From Thermococcus pacificus (GTDB lineage: Archaea; Methanobacteriota_B; Thermococci; Thermococcales; Thermococcaceae), in contig NZ_CP015102.1 in assembly GCF_002214485.1 (NCBI RefSeq), positions 1,116,001 through 1,180,000 on the forward strand: a DNA stretch of 64,000 bases, given 5' to 3'. Shown in pieces: positions 1-10,136 of the stretch; the first letter of the stretch is position 1; each line of letters begins with the position of its first letter. The position numbers were made by a program, and so were the translations under genes. The notes under the pieces are model-generated. The model was given only the letters and a program-made list of their open reading frames with translations, was not told the origin of the DNA and did no database searches.

Positions 1-1091
1 GTCCCTTCAACAAAGGGGTCGTAGGTTCTAACCTCCGCCACATCTTCTTCTACGGCCTCCACGAAGGCTTTGGCTGGAGAGTTCCTCGTGTCGTCGCTGT
101 CGCCCTTGTATGCCAGTCCAAGAACTGCCACGACCGCCTTTTCCGGCGGCAGGTTGACAGTTTTCAGCGCCTCGAAAAGGAGGTCCTTGGCTAAGAGGGG
201 CATGCCGTCATTTACCTCCCTCGCGAGCCTTATCAGCCCGAAATCGTCTCTTGCGGGCCAGACGAGGAGGTGGGGGTCCTTCGGAAGGCAGTGGCCACCG
301 ACACCGATTCCAGGCACGTGAATCTTAACGCGTGGGTGGGTGTTGGCCAGCTCTATCGCTTCGAAGGCGTCTATGCCGTACTGGTGGGCGAGGTAGGCGA
401 ACTCGTTGGCTAAAGCTATGTTAACATCGCGGAAGGTGTTCTCCATGAGCTTTACGACCTCGCTGACGGTGGAGTTCGTTTTGAACGTCTGACCCTTCAC
501 GAAGGAGCGGTAGAGCTTCTCCGCCAGCTCTGCACTCTCCGGAGTTATGCCCCCAAATATGCGGGAGTTGTAGACCAGTTCCTTGAAAATCCTGCCCGGC
601 ATCACCCTCTCCGGGGCGTGAACCATGTAGAAGTCTTCCCCGGCTTTAAGACCTGTAATCTCCTCAATGAGCTTTGCCATCTTAACGGTGGTGAGCGGTG
701 GAACCGTGCTCTCGATGACTATCAGTGAACCCCTCTTCATGGCCTTTGCAACGGTTTTAACCGCGCTCTCAAGGTAGCTCAAGTTAGGTGTTTTGTCCTC
801 GTTGAGGGGCGTCTGGACGCAGATTATGTAAACGTCTTTGCCCCTTATGTCTTCCGGGTCAGATGTGGCCCTCAACCTTCCACTTTCGACAGCATTTTTG
901 AGAAGCTCGTCTATCTCAGGCTCCACGATGTGGGCCTCTCCGGAGTTTATTTTATCCACTACCTCCTTCCGTATCTCGTAACCTGTGACATTGAAGCCCG
1001 CGTTGGCAAACATTATGGCCGTCGGGAGGCCTATGTATCCAAGTCCGATGACCGCTATCTCCGCAGTCCTCTTTTCTATTCCCCCTTCCAT
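1..1091 (-). CDS. Nucleotide-sugar dehydrogenase (UDP-ManNAc/UDP-sugar type), 3' end cut off
   Basis: NAD-dependent UDP-sugar 6-dehydrogenase that oxidises a UDP-hexose(amine) to its uronic acid for surface polysaccharide or glycan synthesis. I translated it by hand. It starts ATG at 1091 with GGTGG just upstream and is still open at base 1, so the C-terminus lies outside the window. It shows an N-terminal Rossmann motif GLGYIGLPTA (about residues 16-25), the middle-domain segment STVPP, and the signature GVGGHCLPKD with catalytic Cys268. The order matches the WecC/UDP-glucose dehydrogenase superfamily. WecC-like UDP-N-acetylmannosamine dehydrogenase is the best guess, but UDP-glucose specificity cannot be excluded. 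It diverges from the DUF354 gene, whose family is glycosyltransferase-like, so a shared sugar-related role is possible. Confidence 0.88.
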   Translation of the reverse strand, partial: MEGGIEKRTAEIAVIGLGYIGLPTAIMFANAGFNVTGYEIRKEVVDKINSGEAHIVEPEIDELLKNAVESGRLRATSDPEDIRGKDVYIICVQTPLNEDKTPNLSYLESAVKTVAKAMKRGSLIVIESTVPPLTTVKMAKLIEEITGLKAGEDFYMVHAPERVMPGRIFKELVYNSRIFGGITPESAELAEKLYRSFVKGQTFKTNSTVSEVVKLMENTFRDVNIALANEFAYLAHQYGIDAFEAIELANTHPRVKIHVPGIGVGGHCLPKDPHLLVWPARDDFGLIRLAREVNDGMPLLAKDLLFEALKTVNLPPEKAVVAVLGLAYKGDSDDTRNSPAKAFVEAVEEDVAEVRTYDPFVEG

Positions 1092-1330
1092 TCGTTCCAC
1101 CTATCACCGCTCACTCCGGCCCAATAAAAGCCTTTTCCAGAAAACGGTTTCAAATTCGTTTCCTGGAGGGTCACCTTTTCTGGATTTGCCTGTGGAGGGA
1201 TTATCCTTTCAAATAAACTACGCCGGCATATCTTGACCAGTTCATAAAGAGAAAGCGTTGTAAACGTTCTTTCAGTTAAAACACCTTTATTAAAGCTTTA
1301 AAAAGAAGGCTTCACAACCGTTTTTGGGAA

Positions 1331-1340
1331 ACCCTTATAT
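1331..1340 (+). promoter_or_regulatory. TATA-box region of the DUF354 gene
   Basis: ACCCTTATAT sits about 35-40 bases before the ATG at 1374, the usual archaeal TATA spacing for a short leader. It decides between the two in-frame ATG codons in favour of the downstream one. Confidence 0.45.
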
Positions 1341-1373
1341 TGCACAGAGCTGTCCAGTAGTATGGTGGGTATA

Positions 1374-2504
1374 ATGAAGGTATGGGTGGACATCACGAAC
1401 GCGCCTCACGTTCACTTCTTCAAAGGTGTAATAAGGGAACTTGAGAAGGCGGGTCATGAGGTTCTCGTAACCACAAGGGAGTTTGACGGCCTTACCGGAA
1501 TACTCGACATGTACGGCTTCGACTACTACGTCGTCGGTAGGCACGGAGGGGCCACCCTCGAGGGCAAGCTCATAGCCGGAACCGAGAGAATGTACCGGCT
1601 CAGCAAGCTCATCGTGGAGGAAAAACCTGACCTTGCCATTTACAAGCACTCAGCCGAGGCCCCGAGGGTCGCCTTTGGCCTCCAGATTCCTTCCATCGGA
1701 TTCGTTGACAACGAGACGGCCATCGCCCAGAACAAGCTCATCCTCCCCTACACAAAGCTCCTCCTCTTCCCCAAGGCCATAGACGCTTACGACCTCCTCA
1801 AGTGCGGCGCCGATCCGAACGGGATGAGACCTGTCAACGGCTTCTCGGAACTGGCCCATCTCTACGGCTTCAGGCCGGACAGGCGGGTTCTAACGGAGCT
1901 CGGGGTTAAGAGACACGGCTACATAGTGATGCGCACCGAGCCTGTGAAGGCCAACTACTTCAACGGGCCGGAGAAGAGCGTTCTGGAGGACGTCATCCCG
2001 CTCCTGCCCGATGTGCCCATTGTCCTCTTCCCACGCACGGAGGAGCAGAGGGCGCGCTTCGAGAGGTTCGACAACGTGATCATGCCTGAAAGGCCCGTCG
2101 ACAGCCTCAGCCTGCTCCATTACGCTAAGCTGATGATAGGCGCTGGGGGAACGATGAACAGGGAGGCCATAGCCCTTGGAACGCCAACAATCTCCACCTA
2201 TCCCGGAAGGCTCCTCGCGGTAACGAGGTGGCTAGTTGAGAAGGGCGTCAAGTTCCACTCCACCGACCCGGTCAAGGTTGCCGCCATGGCCGAGCGCATG
2301 ATGGAGCTTAATGGGAGCTACCGCTCCTACATCCGCTCCGTCGTGAGCGGCTTTGAGAACCCAATGAACGTCATCCTTGAGGAAATAGAAACCTACGAGG
2401 AATCCGGGATGTTCATGGCAGGTCTTGAGGGTCAGTCAGAGGCCGGCAACCTTGGGGGTTACGTAGGCCTCGACCAGGGCGGCAACGAGGAGAAGCGCCA
2501 CTGA
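1374..2504 (+). CDS. DUF354 family protein (glycosyltransferase-like fold)
   Basis: 376 residues. DUF354 proteins are archaeal/bacterial homologues of the GT-B fold (UDP-GlcNAc epimerase/MurG-like); the function is not established. It opens MKVWVDITNAPHVHFFK, typical of the family, and has a glycine-rich IGAGGTMNREA segment near residue 260 resembling the nucleotide-sugar site of GT-B enzymes. I chose ATG 1374 over ATG 1362 because GGTGGG lies 5-8 bases ahead of it and a TATA-like TTATAT at 1335-1340 would place the transcript start near 1361. The last ~20 residues (Gly/Glu-rich) look unlike the family and overlap the convergent SpoIIM-like gene by 69 bases, suggesting loss of an earlier stop codon. 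Confidence 0.8.
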   Translation: MKVWVDITNAPHVHFFKGVIRELEKAGHEVLVTTREFDGLTGILDMYGFDYYVVGRHGGATLEGKLIAGTERMYRLSKLIVEEKPDLAIYKHSAEAPRVAFGLQIPSIGFVDNETAIAQNKLILPYTKLLLFPKAIDAYDLLKCGADPNGMRPVNGFSELAHLYGFRPDRRVLTELGVKRHGYIVMRTEPVKANYFNGPEKSVLEDVIPLLPDVPIVLFPRTEEQRARFERFDNVIMPERPVDSLSLLHYAKLMIGAGGTMNREAIALGTPTISTYPGRLLAVTRWLVEKGVKFHSTDPVKVAAMAERMMELNGSYRSYIRSVVSGFENPMNVILEEIETYEESGMFMAGLEGQSEAGNLGGYVGLDQGGNEEKRH

Positions 2505-2999
2505 GAGAAGGTAGAGCTTGAATCCCTCCATCATTCCCCTTTTGAACCTCTCCGCCGGCTCGCCTTCTCCTTTTACTAGCTCCCGGTACCACACTATTCC
2601 AGCGACGCCGGCTATCGCTATCGCTGGTATCTCTATGACTCCGTGGGGGACAAGGGCAAGGATTACCTGGGACATCGGCATTCCGGCTGTCCTGTGGACT
2701 GCCAGAACCACCAGCCCAACAACCAGCCCGTTGAAAGCCATTATGAACCACGGCCCGAGGCCGAAGAACAGCCCGGATATGAACATAAACAGCGCCACCA
2801 GGGAGTTGTTCGTGAATATCTTGATGAAGTTCTGGAAGCTGGAATCGGATATGGGTCCGATCTGTGATATCACCTTTTTTACGGCCTCTACGGCGGCCTC
2901 AGGGTTGGCGGCTCCTGCTGCGTAGCCTACGAAGGAGAAGACCATAAACACCATGAGGAGAAGGACGAAGGTTCTCCGTGGTATCTCCGGAAGCCTCAT
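2436..2999 (-). CDS. Stage II sporulation protein M (SpoIIM/DUF95)-like membrane protein
   Basis: 187-residue integral membrane protein with about five hydrophobic segments: an N-terminal one after MRLPEIPRR, a central pair around the glycine-rich GLFFGLGPW, one around PHGVIEIPAIAIAG, and one at the C-terminus. The PHGVIE(I/L)PA motif is characteristic of the SpoIIM/DUF95 family, widespread in archaea with unknown function. ATG 2999 is preferred over the upstream GTG because GGAG lies 8 bases upstream. It starts 5 bases after the stop of the lipoate-ligase-like gene, so the two form an operon. Its 3' end overlaps the convergent DUF354 gene by 69 bases. Confidence 0.82.
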   Translation of the reverse strand: MRLPEIPRRTFVLLLMVFMVFSFVGYAAGAANPEAAVEAVKKVISQIGPISDSSFQNFIKIFTNNSLVALFMFISGLFFGLGPWFIMAFNGLVVGLVVLAVHRTAGMPMSQVILALVPHGVIEIPAIAIAGVAGIVWYRELVKGEGEPAERFKRGMMEGFKLYLLSVALLLVAALVEAYVTPKVAGL

Positions 3000-3004
3000 C
3001 GATA

Positions 3005-3283
3005 TCACTCCTTCAGGGCGTTTTTGAGAGCAATCTTAAAGTCCTCGACGTTAACGTAGGGCGTTTCTATGTCCATCCTCATGGCAAAGAACTCGTCCAT
3101 CAGCCCTTCGAGCTCCTCAAGCCTGTGCCCCTCGAGCTTCTGCTCTAGCTCGTGTACCGCTTCCTCGGGGTGCATGAAGAAGTCGCCCGTTATCCTGACG
3201 TGCTCCGCTATTCCGTTCTCCTCGTCGAACTCTATCCTTATGAGCCCCTTCTTTGCCTTGTGCTCACCAACGCGGTGCTTCAT
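3005..3283 (-). CDS. Lipoate-protein ligase C-terminal domain protein (LplB-like)
   Basis: 92 residues. It resembles the stand-alone C-terminal accessory domain of archaeal bipartite lipoate-protein ligase (LplB), which works with a separate catalytic LplA. Visible family features are the basic start (HRVGEHKAKKGLIRIEF), the central ITGDFFMHPEEAVHELE, and a C-terminal segment of the form F(K/A)IALKNAL. Start ATG 3283 has GGAGGTG six bases upstream. No LplA-type catalytic gene is in the window, so its partner must be elsewhere. It is first in an operon with the SpoIIM-like gene. Confidence 0.75.
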   Translation of the reverse strand: MKHRVGEHKAKKGLIRIEFDEENGIAEHVRITGDFFMHPEEAVHELEQKLEGHRLEELEGLMDEFFAMRMDIETPYVNVEDFKIALKNALKE

Positions 3284-3355
3284 CCTACCCACCTCCTGAG
3301 TAAATTAACGGGAGAAGTTTTTAAAGGTTGGGTCCAAGTGGGAGCGGTGGTGTGA

Positions 3356-5284
<1,929 letters not shown>

Positions 5285-5310
5285 CCCCTTTTCCTTTCTT
5301 TCTTCCTTTG
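5285..5310 (+). terminator. Pyrimidine-rich terminator after argS
   Basis: Immediately after the argS stop is an uninterrupted run of C/T with several T-tracts (CCCCTTTTCCTTTCTTTC and onward). T-rich tracts without a hairpin are typical Thermococcales terminators. Confidence 0.5.
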
Positions 5311-5338
5311 GGTATCGGTACCGATACCTAGTACTAGG
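5311..5338. promoter_or_regulatory. Two abutting perfect palindromes, possible operator
   Basis: GGTATCGGTACCGATACC (5311-5328) is a perfect 18-base palindrome, and CCTAGTACTAGG (5327-5338) is a perfect 12-base palindrome overlapping it by two bases. They lie between the argS terminator and the TATA-like CTAAAATACC (about 5382) of the DapA-family gene. This could be a dimeric or tetrameric regulator site. A structural or terminator role for argS is the alternative. Confidence 0.4.
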
Positions 5339-5418
5339 GGCTGTACTTAAATTCGAATCTACATCCCGTACACCCCAACCCTAAAATACCCCCTTCGCCT
5401 AAACCCTTCGGTGGTTCC

Positions 5419-6300
5419 ATGCGCGGCGTTATAGTCCCTCTGGTTACCCCCTTCAACGAGGACTACTCCATAGACGTTCCAGCGCTTGAGGAGCACGTTG
5501 AGTACCTCCAGAAGGCCGGCGTTCACGGCATATTTATCAACGCGACAACTGGAGAGTTTACGAGCCTGAGCACGGAGGAGAAGAAGTTTCTCGCTGAGAA
5601 AGGCCGTGAGCTGGTCACTTCGGCCTTCTACCTCGTGGGAACGGCATCCTCGAACACCTTCGAGGTCATCGAGCTTACCAGGCACGCTCAGGACATAGGT
5701 GCAGACTACGTGGTCATAGCGCCACCATACTACTGTCCTCTGGGCGAGGAGGCGCTATTCAAGCACTACTCAATGGTGGCTGAGAAAACGGACCTCCCCA
5801 TCATCCTTTACAACATCCCCTCATGCGCCAACTCCCTGAGCGTCCCGCTTATCAAACGCCTCGCCCTTGAGTACTCCAACATCGCGGGCGTTAAGGAGAC
5901 GATAGACAGCGTAAACCACATCAGGGATGTCATCCTCGAGGTTAAAGGCGAGAGGAAGGATTTCAAGGTCTTTACGGGCCTTGACCAGCACTTCCTCAAC
6001 ACGCTAATCCTCGGCGGCGACGGCGGGATAATGGCCTGCGCCAACTTCGCCCCTGAGATACACCTCGCGGTGTGGAAGGCCTTTCAGGAGAAGCGCTTTG
6101 AAGAGGCCTTCGAGGGGGCGAGAAAGCTGGCGAAGCTCTCAAAGGTTTACGACCTCGCTTCGTCCTTCGGCTCGGCTATAAAGCTGGCAATGTCCGTCAG
6201 GGGCTTCTCGATAAAGCCAGTTCTGAGACCGCCATACGTCATGGATGGAGAGGAAACGAAAGAAGAGATAGGGAAGCTGCTGGCAGAGATCCTTGGCTGA
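5419..6300 (+). CDS. DapA/N-acetylneuraminate lyase superfamily aldolase
   Basis: 293-residue class I (Schiff-base) aldolase of the dihydrodipicolinate synthase/NAL family. Visible motifs are NATTGEFTSLS (family GTTGE), the catalytic tyrosine in LYNIPS, and the Schiff-base lysine in GVKET near residue 160. The family condenses or cleaves pyruvate with aldehydes, but the exact substrate cannot be read from the sequence: lysine biosynthesis genes are not adjacent, so DapA itself is not supported. The start has GGTGG eight bases upstream. It stands alone, with a palindromic element upstream that may regulate it. Confidence 0.85.
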   Translation: MRGVIVPLVTPFNEDYSIDVPALEEHVEYLQKAGVHGIFINATTGEFTSLSTEEKKFLAEKGRELVTSAFYLVGTASSNTFEVIELTRHAQDIGADYVVIAPPYYCPLGEEALFKHYSMVAEKTDLPIILYNIPSCANSLSVPLIKRLALEYSNIAGVKETIDSVNHIRDVILEVKGERKDFKVFTGLDQHFLNTLILGGDGGIMACANFAPEIHLAVWKAFQEKRFEEAFEGARKLAKLSKVYDLASSFGSAIKLAMSVRGFSIKPVLRPPYVMDGEETKEEIGKLLAEILG

Positions 6301-6302
6301 CC

Positions 6303-7550
6303 TCACCTTATCTTATACCTCAGGAAGGCACCAATTCCGCCGAAGGCCTTGTAGAACTGCTGGCCCTCCTCAGTATCGAGGGATATGACTTCAACGTTTG
6401 AGCCCGCTTCCTCGGCCATTTTTATGAGCTCTTCCGCCACGTCCCACTTCTCGAAGCTGAGGTTCTGGCTTCCGCACTTTGGGCAGTGGGTGAGCTTCTT
6501 CTTGTAAACATGGAACTCTTGCTCGCTCATGGTCTTCTCCTCTTCCCAGCCGCAGTTGTTGCACTTCGCGTGAACCCTGACGCGGTCGTAGCCCTCACTG
6601 ATGAGGAGCGTGTCTACCGCCCCAAGCTCAAGGGCCTTTCTGACTTCCCTCTCACCGTAGGTTATCATTCCCGTGTCCTTGACGAGGTGTCTGAAGAAGT
6701 TCTGAATGAGGTGGCGCTCCTTGATGGCCTCGTGGTCTTTGAGGATGTCGCTGGCCTTCTCGACGAGCTCCTTGAGGCCGTACTCGCCGCTGTAGCTTAT
6801 GTCAACGACGCCGATGATTTTCTTTCTGAGTTCGTGGTGGAGGTAGTCCTTCTCAATGAACTCCTCCTTTGTGGGGCCAGGGCCGCCTATAATGATGCCC
6901 CTGAGCTCGCCCTTCTCAAGGAGCGGGAGAAAGGCGTTGTTAGCGTGCTCCGCTATGCGCTTCATGAACTCGTGGGTCTCCTGCTCCCTAATCCTCTCGT
7001 AACGCCTGGCCGACTGACCACCCGCCCTCGTCTTTCCGGGGACGTTAGAGGTGAGCTCGTCGATTACCTCTATCCTCTTCCCGCGGAGCAGACCAATGGT
7101 GGCCTCGTTCTTCTCAACGGTTATGAGGCCATAAGCATCTTTAACGCGGAGCATTTCCTCAAGGGGCTCCGTGACGAAGGTCTGGTCGCATCGGTAGAGG
7201 CGGACCTTGAGGGGCTCGGGCGGGACTATTGCCCAGAGCTTTATGTCGCTCACTCCCTCCTGCTCGCTGACGTTTCCAACGAAGAGCGCCAGACCGTTCT
7301 CCGGGGTCTGCCTGTAGAGCTTGAGGTGCTGCATTGCCCTTTCCAGGGCGCCCAGGACGTTCTTTCGGGTTGACTTGCTCTTTATGTTCTGGGCGGTGCC
7401 GTACTCTTCTCTAAGCTGCTGCATGACCTTATTTATGTCATAGCCCGCAGGAATGTAAAGGCTGACCAGCTCGGTTGCTCGACCTCGATAGCTTTTGAGC
7501 TCCTCCACTTTCTTCTTGAGTTCGTACATCTCAGCGGATTTATGAGACAT
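6303..7550 (-). CDS. prf1: Peptide chain release factor aRF1
   Basis: 415-residue archaeal/eukaryotic class I release factor that reads all three stop codons and triggers peptidyl-tRNA hydrolysis. It has an N-terminal decoding domain with the NIKSKSTR (NIKS) motif near residue 65, a middle domain with the catalytic GGQSA ([12 protein letters not shown], near residue 180), and a C-terminal domain with zinc-binding CNNCGWEEE...CPKCGSQN, typical of archaeal aRF1. ATG 7550 ([18 protein letters not shown]) is favoured over in-frame upstream ATGs because GGTGAT lies at the right distance. TATA-like TTTATAAATT lies about 50 bases upstream. Confidence 0.97.
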   Translation of the reverse strand: MSHKSAEMYELKKKVEELKSYRGRATELVSLYIPAGYDINKVMQQLREEYGTAQNIKSKSTRKNVLGALERAMQHLKLYRQTPENGLALFVGNVSEQEGVSDIKLWAIVPPEPLKVRLYRCDQTFVTEPLEEMLRVKDAYGLITVEKNEATIGLLRGKRIEVIDELTSNVPGKTRAGGQSARRYERIREQETHEFMKRIAEHANNAFLPLLEKGELRGIIIGGPGPTKEEFIEKDYLHHELRKKIIGVVDISYSGEYGLKELVEKASDILKDHEAIKERHLIQNFFRHLVKDTGMITYGEREVRKALELGAVDTLLISEGYDRVRVHAKCNNCGWEEEKTMSEQEFHVYKKKLTHCPKCGSQNLSFEKWDVAEELIKMAEEAGSNVEVISLDTEEGQQFYKAFGGIGAFLRYKIR

Positions 7551-7635
7551 TAGCATCACCCCAAAACTTCTCGCTGTTAGAGGCATAAAAAGGGGAATTT
7601 ATAAAGGTTTGGAGCTTAGATGAGGGACAGCAGAA

Positions 7636-7857
7636 TTAAAATGAAAACCCCAACACGCCTCCAACGGCTATTATAAGAAAGTTTATGGGGGTAAGCTGGA
7701 TGTGGGTGATCCCAAGGAAGTTCAGTATTCCGATGAGCAGAAGCCCGGTTATCGCGTTGACGGCTAACCACTTGAGAACCGCCAGTGTCAGCTTCAGGAT
7801 CATGTAGCCGACTGCTATCAAGAGGATGAGAAAAATCAAGAGTTCCAGCACTTTCAT
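7636..7857 (-). CDS. BofA-like (pro-sigmaK processing inhibitor family) membrane protein
   Basis: 73 residues, almost entirely hydrophobic, with two or three membrane helices and the glycine-rich end FLIIAVGGVLGF typical of archaeal BofA/SpoIVFA-like small membrane proteins. The role in archaea is unknown. Its ATG overlaps the stop of the HEAT-repeat gene (ATGA), so they are translationally coupled. Confidence 0.72.
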   Translation of the reverse strand: MKVLELLIFLILLIAVGYMILKLTLAVLKWLAVNAITGLLLIGILNFLGITHIQLTPINFLIIAVGGVLGFSF

Positions 7858-8423
7858 GCCTCCGATAGTTTCTCAAGGGTTTCGCTGGCTATGTCCCCCA
7901 GCTTCACCCACTTCCTGCCCTCGAAGGGTAGTATGACCTTGTCCTCCACGCCGACTAGGCCCCTGACCCTGGGTTCGAGCTCCTTCAAGCCGAGCTCGCC
8001 TATGAGGATCAGGATGAAGCCCTTCTGGTTTTTGTCGCCGCTTTCAAGGGCCCTTTCGGCCTCTTCTATGATAAGGCCGCGGTACTTTGCCGCCAGGTCA
8101 GGGAGACTCTTTGCGAGACTGTAGAGGAGGATCATTGCGTTTTCCCTGACGTAGGGGTTCCTTGACTCCACGAGGCTCAGAAGCTTTTTGATGGCATCGC
8201 CGTTCAGGTGGGGCCTGATTGCATCGGGGTTAGTGTCCATCAATGTGACCATTGTGAGAAGGGCATCACCGACAACACCGGGGTTATCGTCCTGAAGGAG
8301 CTCAAAGAGGGCCTCTCTCGTCTTTTTGTCCTTTGTTGCTTCTTCCACCACAAGCTGGAGCTGGTCGCTCTCAAACATCTTTTTGACTTTACCCTTTTTG
8401 GAGCCGAAGGATAGGAAGGGCAT
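7854..8423 (-). CDS. HEAT-repeat protein of unknown function
   Basis: 189 residues made of alpha-helical pairs spaced ~35-40 residues apart, e.g. REALFELLQDDNPGVVGDAL, KKLLSLVESRNPYVRENAM and KGFILILIGELGLKELEPRV. This is a HEAT/armadillo-type solenoid, usually a protein-protein scaffold. ATG 8423 (MPFLSFGSKKGK) is preferred with GGTGA six bases upstream. The basic N-terminal tail GSKKGKVKK is notable. It is coupled to the BofA-like gene and divergent from the radical SAM gene. Confidence 0.68.
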   Translation of the reverse strand: MPFLSFGSKKGKVKKMFESDQLQLVVEEATKDKKTREALFELLQDDNPGVVGDALLTMVTLMDTNPDAIRPHLNGDAIKKLLSLVESRNPYVRENAMILLYSLAKSLPDLAAKYRGLIIEEAERALESGDKNQKGFILILIGELGLKELEPRVRGLVGVEDKVILPFEGRKWVKLGDIASETLEKLSEA

Positions 8424-8573
8424 TGTGGTCACCGAGATATATTTCACACATCAGAAATTTAAAGGTTCCTGGTCCTAAAAACTTTTAAATTGAGATTCGG
8501 GATATATTGAATTAGTTGGCTATATATCCTCAACATGGAACTTCCGTTAATAGAGTTAGGAGGAGTGTACAAA

Positions 8574-10004
8574 ATGAAAGTCTTTATGTTCAATCCCCCC
8601 ACTGGCCTTTATATCCGTGGGGAAGATAGATGTCAAGTTCCGGTTAAAGGTCTTACTGCAACGGCTCCAAGGCCTCCCATAGACTTTGCTCAGATTGCAG
8701 GGATACTTAAAGAATGGTACGGAGTTCGAGATATATATATCAAAGATTACCCCGTGGAGGGGGGCACGTTTAAGGATCTATATGCGGACTTTAACCGGAT
8801 ACAGCCTGATTATGTGATCATATCAACTACGACCCCAACGATTTTAAAGGATGCTCAACTTGTAAAACAGCTTAAGGAAGATTTTCCAGAGACCATATTC
8901 GTCCTTAAGGGGGCACATTTCTATACAACTGGGGAAGATATAATCTCCAGATACCAGGTGGATTTTGCTGTTTATGGGGAGACGGATATTGTTGCTTCTG
9001 AGCTAATTGGCAAATTAGAAAATGGCGTATCCCCTTATAATATAAGGGGGATAATATTTTATGATCACAATGCACAACGAGCTGTTAGAACACCACCCAG
9101 AGAGTTCTTTGAGCCGTTAGATGATCTTCCTTTTCCAGATCGATCTCTTTTAAGAAACGAACTGTACATACGTCCAGATACAGGAGAACCTCAAACCACG
9201 ATACAATCTCACAGAGGTTGTCCCTTCAAGTGTACATACTGCCTTTCTCGTGTTGTATATGGGAATAAAGTTAGATTTAGGAGCCCTCAGAATGTTGTAG
9301 ATGAAATAGAACATGTATATGAGAAATTTGGAATTAGGAACTTCTTTTTTAGAGCTGATACATTCACAATTAACAAAAAATGGGTGATTGAGTTATCGAA
9401 GGAGATTATTGAAAGGGGTCTACACGAGAAAATCCAGTGGGTTACGAATTCAAGAGTAGATACTATAGATGAGGAACGTGTTAAATGGATGAAAAAAGCA
9501 GGTTGTTGGTTAGTCTCTCTGGGAATTGAAAGTGGAAACCAGGAGATCCTTAACAGAATTAAAAAAGGAATAACCTTGGATCAAGCAAGAAACGCAGTGA
9601 AAATTTTAAAGGAGCATGGTATAAAAACATACCTGTTTTTTATGCTTGGTTTCCCCTGGGAGTCAAGAAAAGAGGTTGAAGAAACGATTCAGTTTGCAAA
9701 AGAACTGGATGGTGATTTTTACGAGTTCCATGTGTTGGTTCCATTTCCAGGTACAGAAATATACGATGAAATTGTTAAACTCGGTCTTTTAGTAGTTGAT
9801 GATTTGACCGGATACGACCATTCAAAACCAGCAATACGAACACTTCACCTAACCCCTGAGGAGATAGAAGAGCTTAGAGAAAGAGCTATCCGTGAGACCT
9901 ATCTATCGACCAGATATCTCAAGAAAAAAGCTATCGAGATGCTAAAGCAGCCTAGGTTAATATTACCTTATGCAAAATATGGCCTTAGACTACTAAAGCT
10001 CTAA
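8574..10004 (+). CDS. B12-binding-domain radical SAM protein
   Basis: 476 residues. The N-terminal ~150 residues look like a cobalamin-binding Rossmann domain (a strand MKVFMFNPP, then YVIISTTTPT, and DFAVYGETD). Next is the radical SAM core with RGCPFKCTYC: Cys216, Cys220 and Cys223 ligate the 4Fe-4S cluster. IESGNQ and FMLGFPWES follow, then LVPFPGTEIY, typical of the P-methylase/BchE/HpnR-like class. Such enzymes methylate or rearrange unreactive carbons; the substrate is unknown. ATG 8574 has AGGAGG upstream and TATA-like CTATATAT at 8519-8526. Base composition is AT-rich with many ATA, AGA and TTA codons, unlike the flanking genes, consistent with acquisition. It is followed by a Cys-rich micropeptide and a prenyltransferase gene. 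Confidence 0.87.
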   Translation: MKVFMFNPPTGLYIRGEDRCQVPVKGLTATAPRPPIDFAQIAGILKEWYGVRDIYIKDYPVEGGTFKDLYADFNRIQPDYVIISTTTPTILKDAQLVKQLKEDFPETIFVLKGAHFYTTGEDIISRYQVDFAVYGETDIVASELIGKLENGVSPYNIRGIIFYDHNAQRAVRTPPREFFEPLDDLPFPDRSLLRNELYIRPDTGEPQTTIQSHRGCPFKCTYCLSRVVYGNKVRFRSPQNVVDEIEHVYEKFGIRNFFFRADTFTINKKWVIELSKEIIERGLHEKIQWVTNSRVDTIDEERVKWMKKAGCWLVSLGIESGNQEILNRIKKGITLDQARNAVKILKEHGIKTYLFFMLGFPWESRKEVEETIQFAKELDGDFYEFHVLVPFPGTEIYDEIVKLGLLVVDDLTGYDHSKPAIRTLHLTPEEIEELRERAIRETYLSTRYLKKKAIEMLKQPRLILPYAKYGLRLLKL

Positions 10005-10019
10005 TTGGGGGTTAATCTT

Positions 10020-10130
10020 ATGAATGACAAATATTACCCCATTATAAGCCCAGTACTCATTGGCCTTTCAATTGGGGGGTCTTTTTGTCTTTATTGTTTA
10101 AAAACTTGTGAGAAGTGTACCCGGGGGTAG
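10020..10130 (+). CDS. 36-residue cysteine-rich membrane micropeptide
   Basis: A short frame I found by eye between the radical SAM and UbiA-family genes. It starts ATG 10020 with GGGGGTT about eight bases upstream and ends TAG 10128-10130, six bases before the next ATG. The product has one hydrophobic stretch (about residues 7-25) and a C-terminal FCLYCLKTCEKC, i.e. C-x2-C-x3-C-x2-C. Possibilities are a metal or FeS-binding micropeptide, a substrate or partner of the adjacent enzyme, or a chance frame. Spacing and the fact that its stop region carries the ribosome site of the next gene favour translation, but there is no homology evidence here. Confidence 0.4.
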   Translation: MNDKYYPIISPVLIGLSIGGSFCLYCLKTCEKCTRG

Positions 10131-10136
10131 TGGTAT

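Noticed and set aside
6486-7373. Long plus-strand frame of ~295 codons opposite aRF1
   Set aside because: It lies wholly antisense to a textbook aRF1 and is a mirror of its GC-biased codons.
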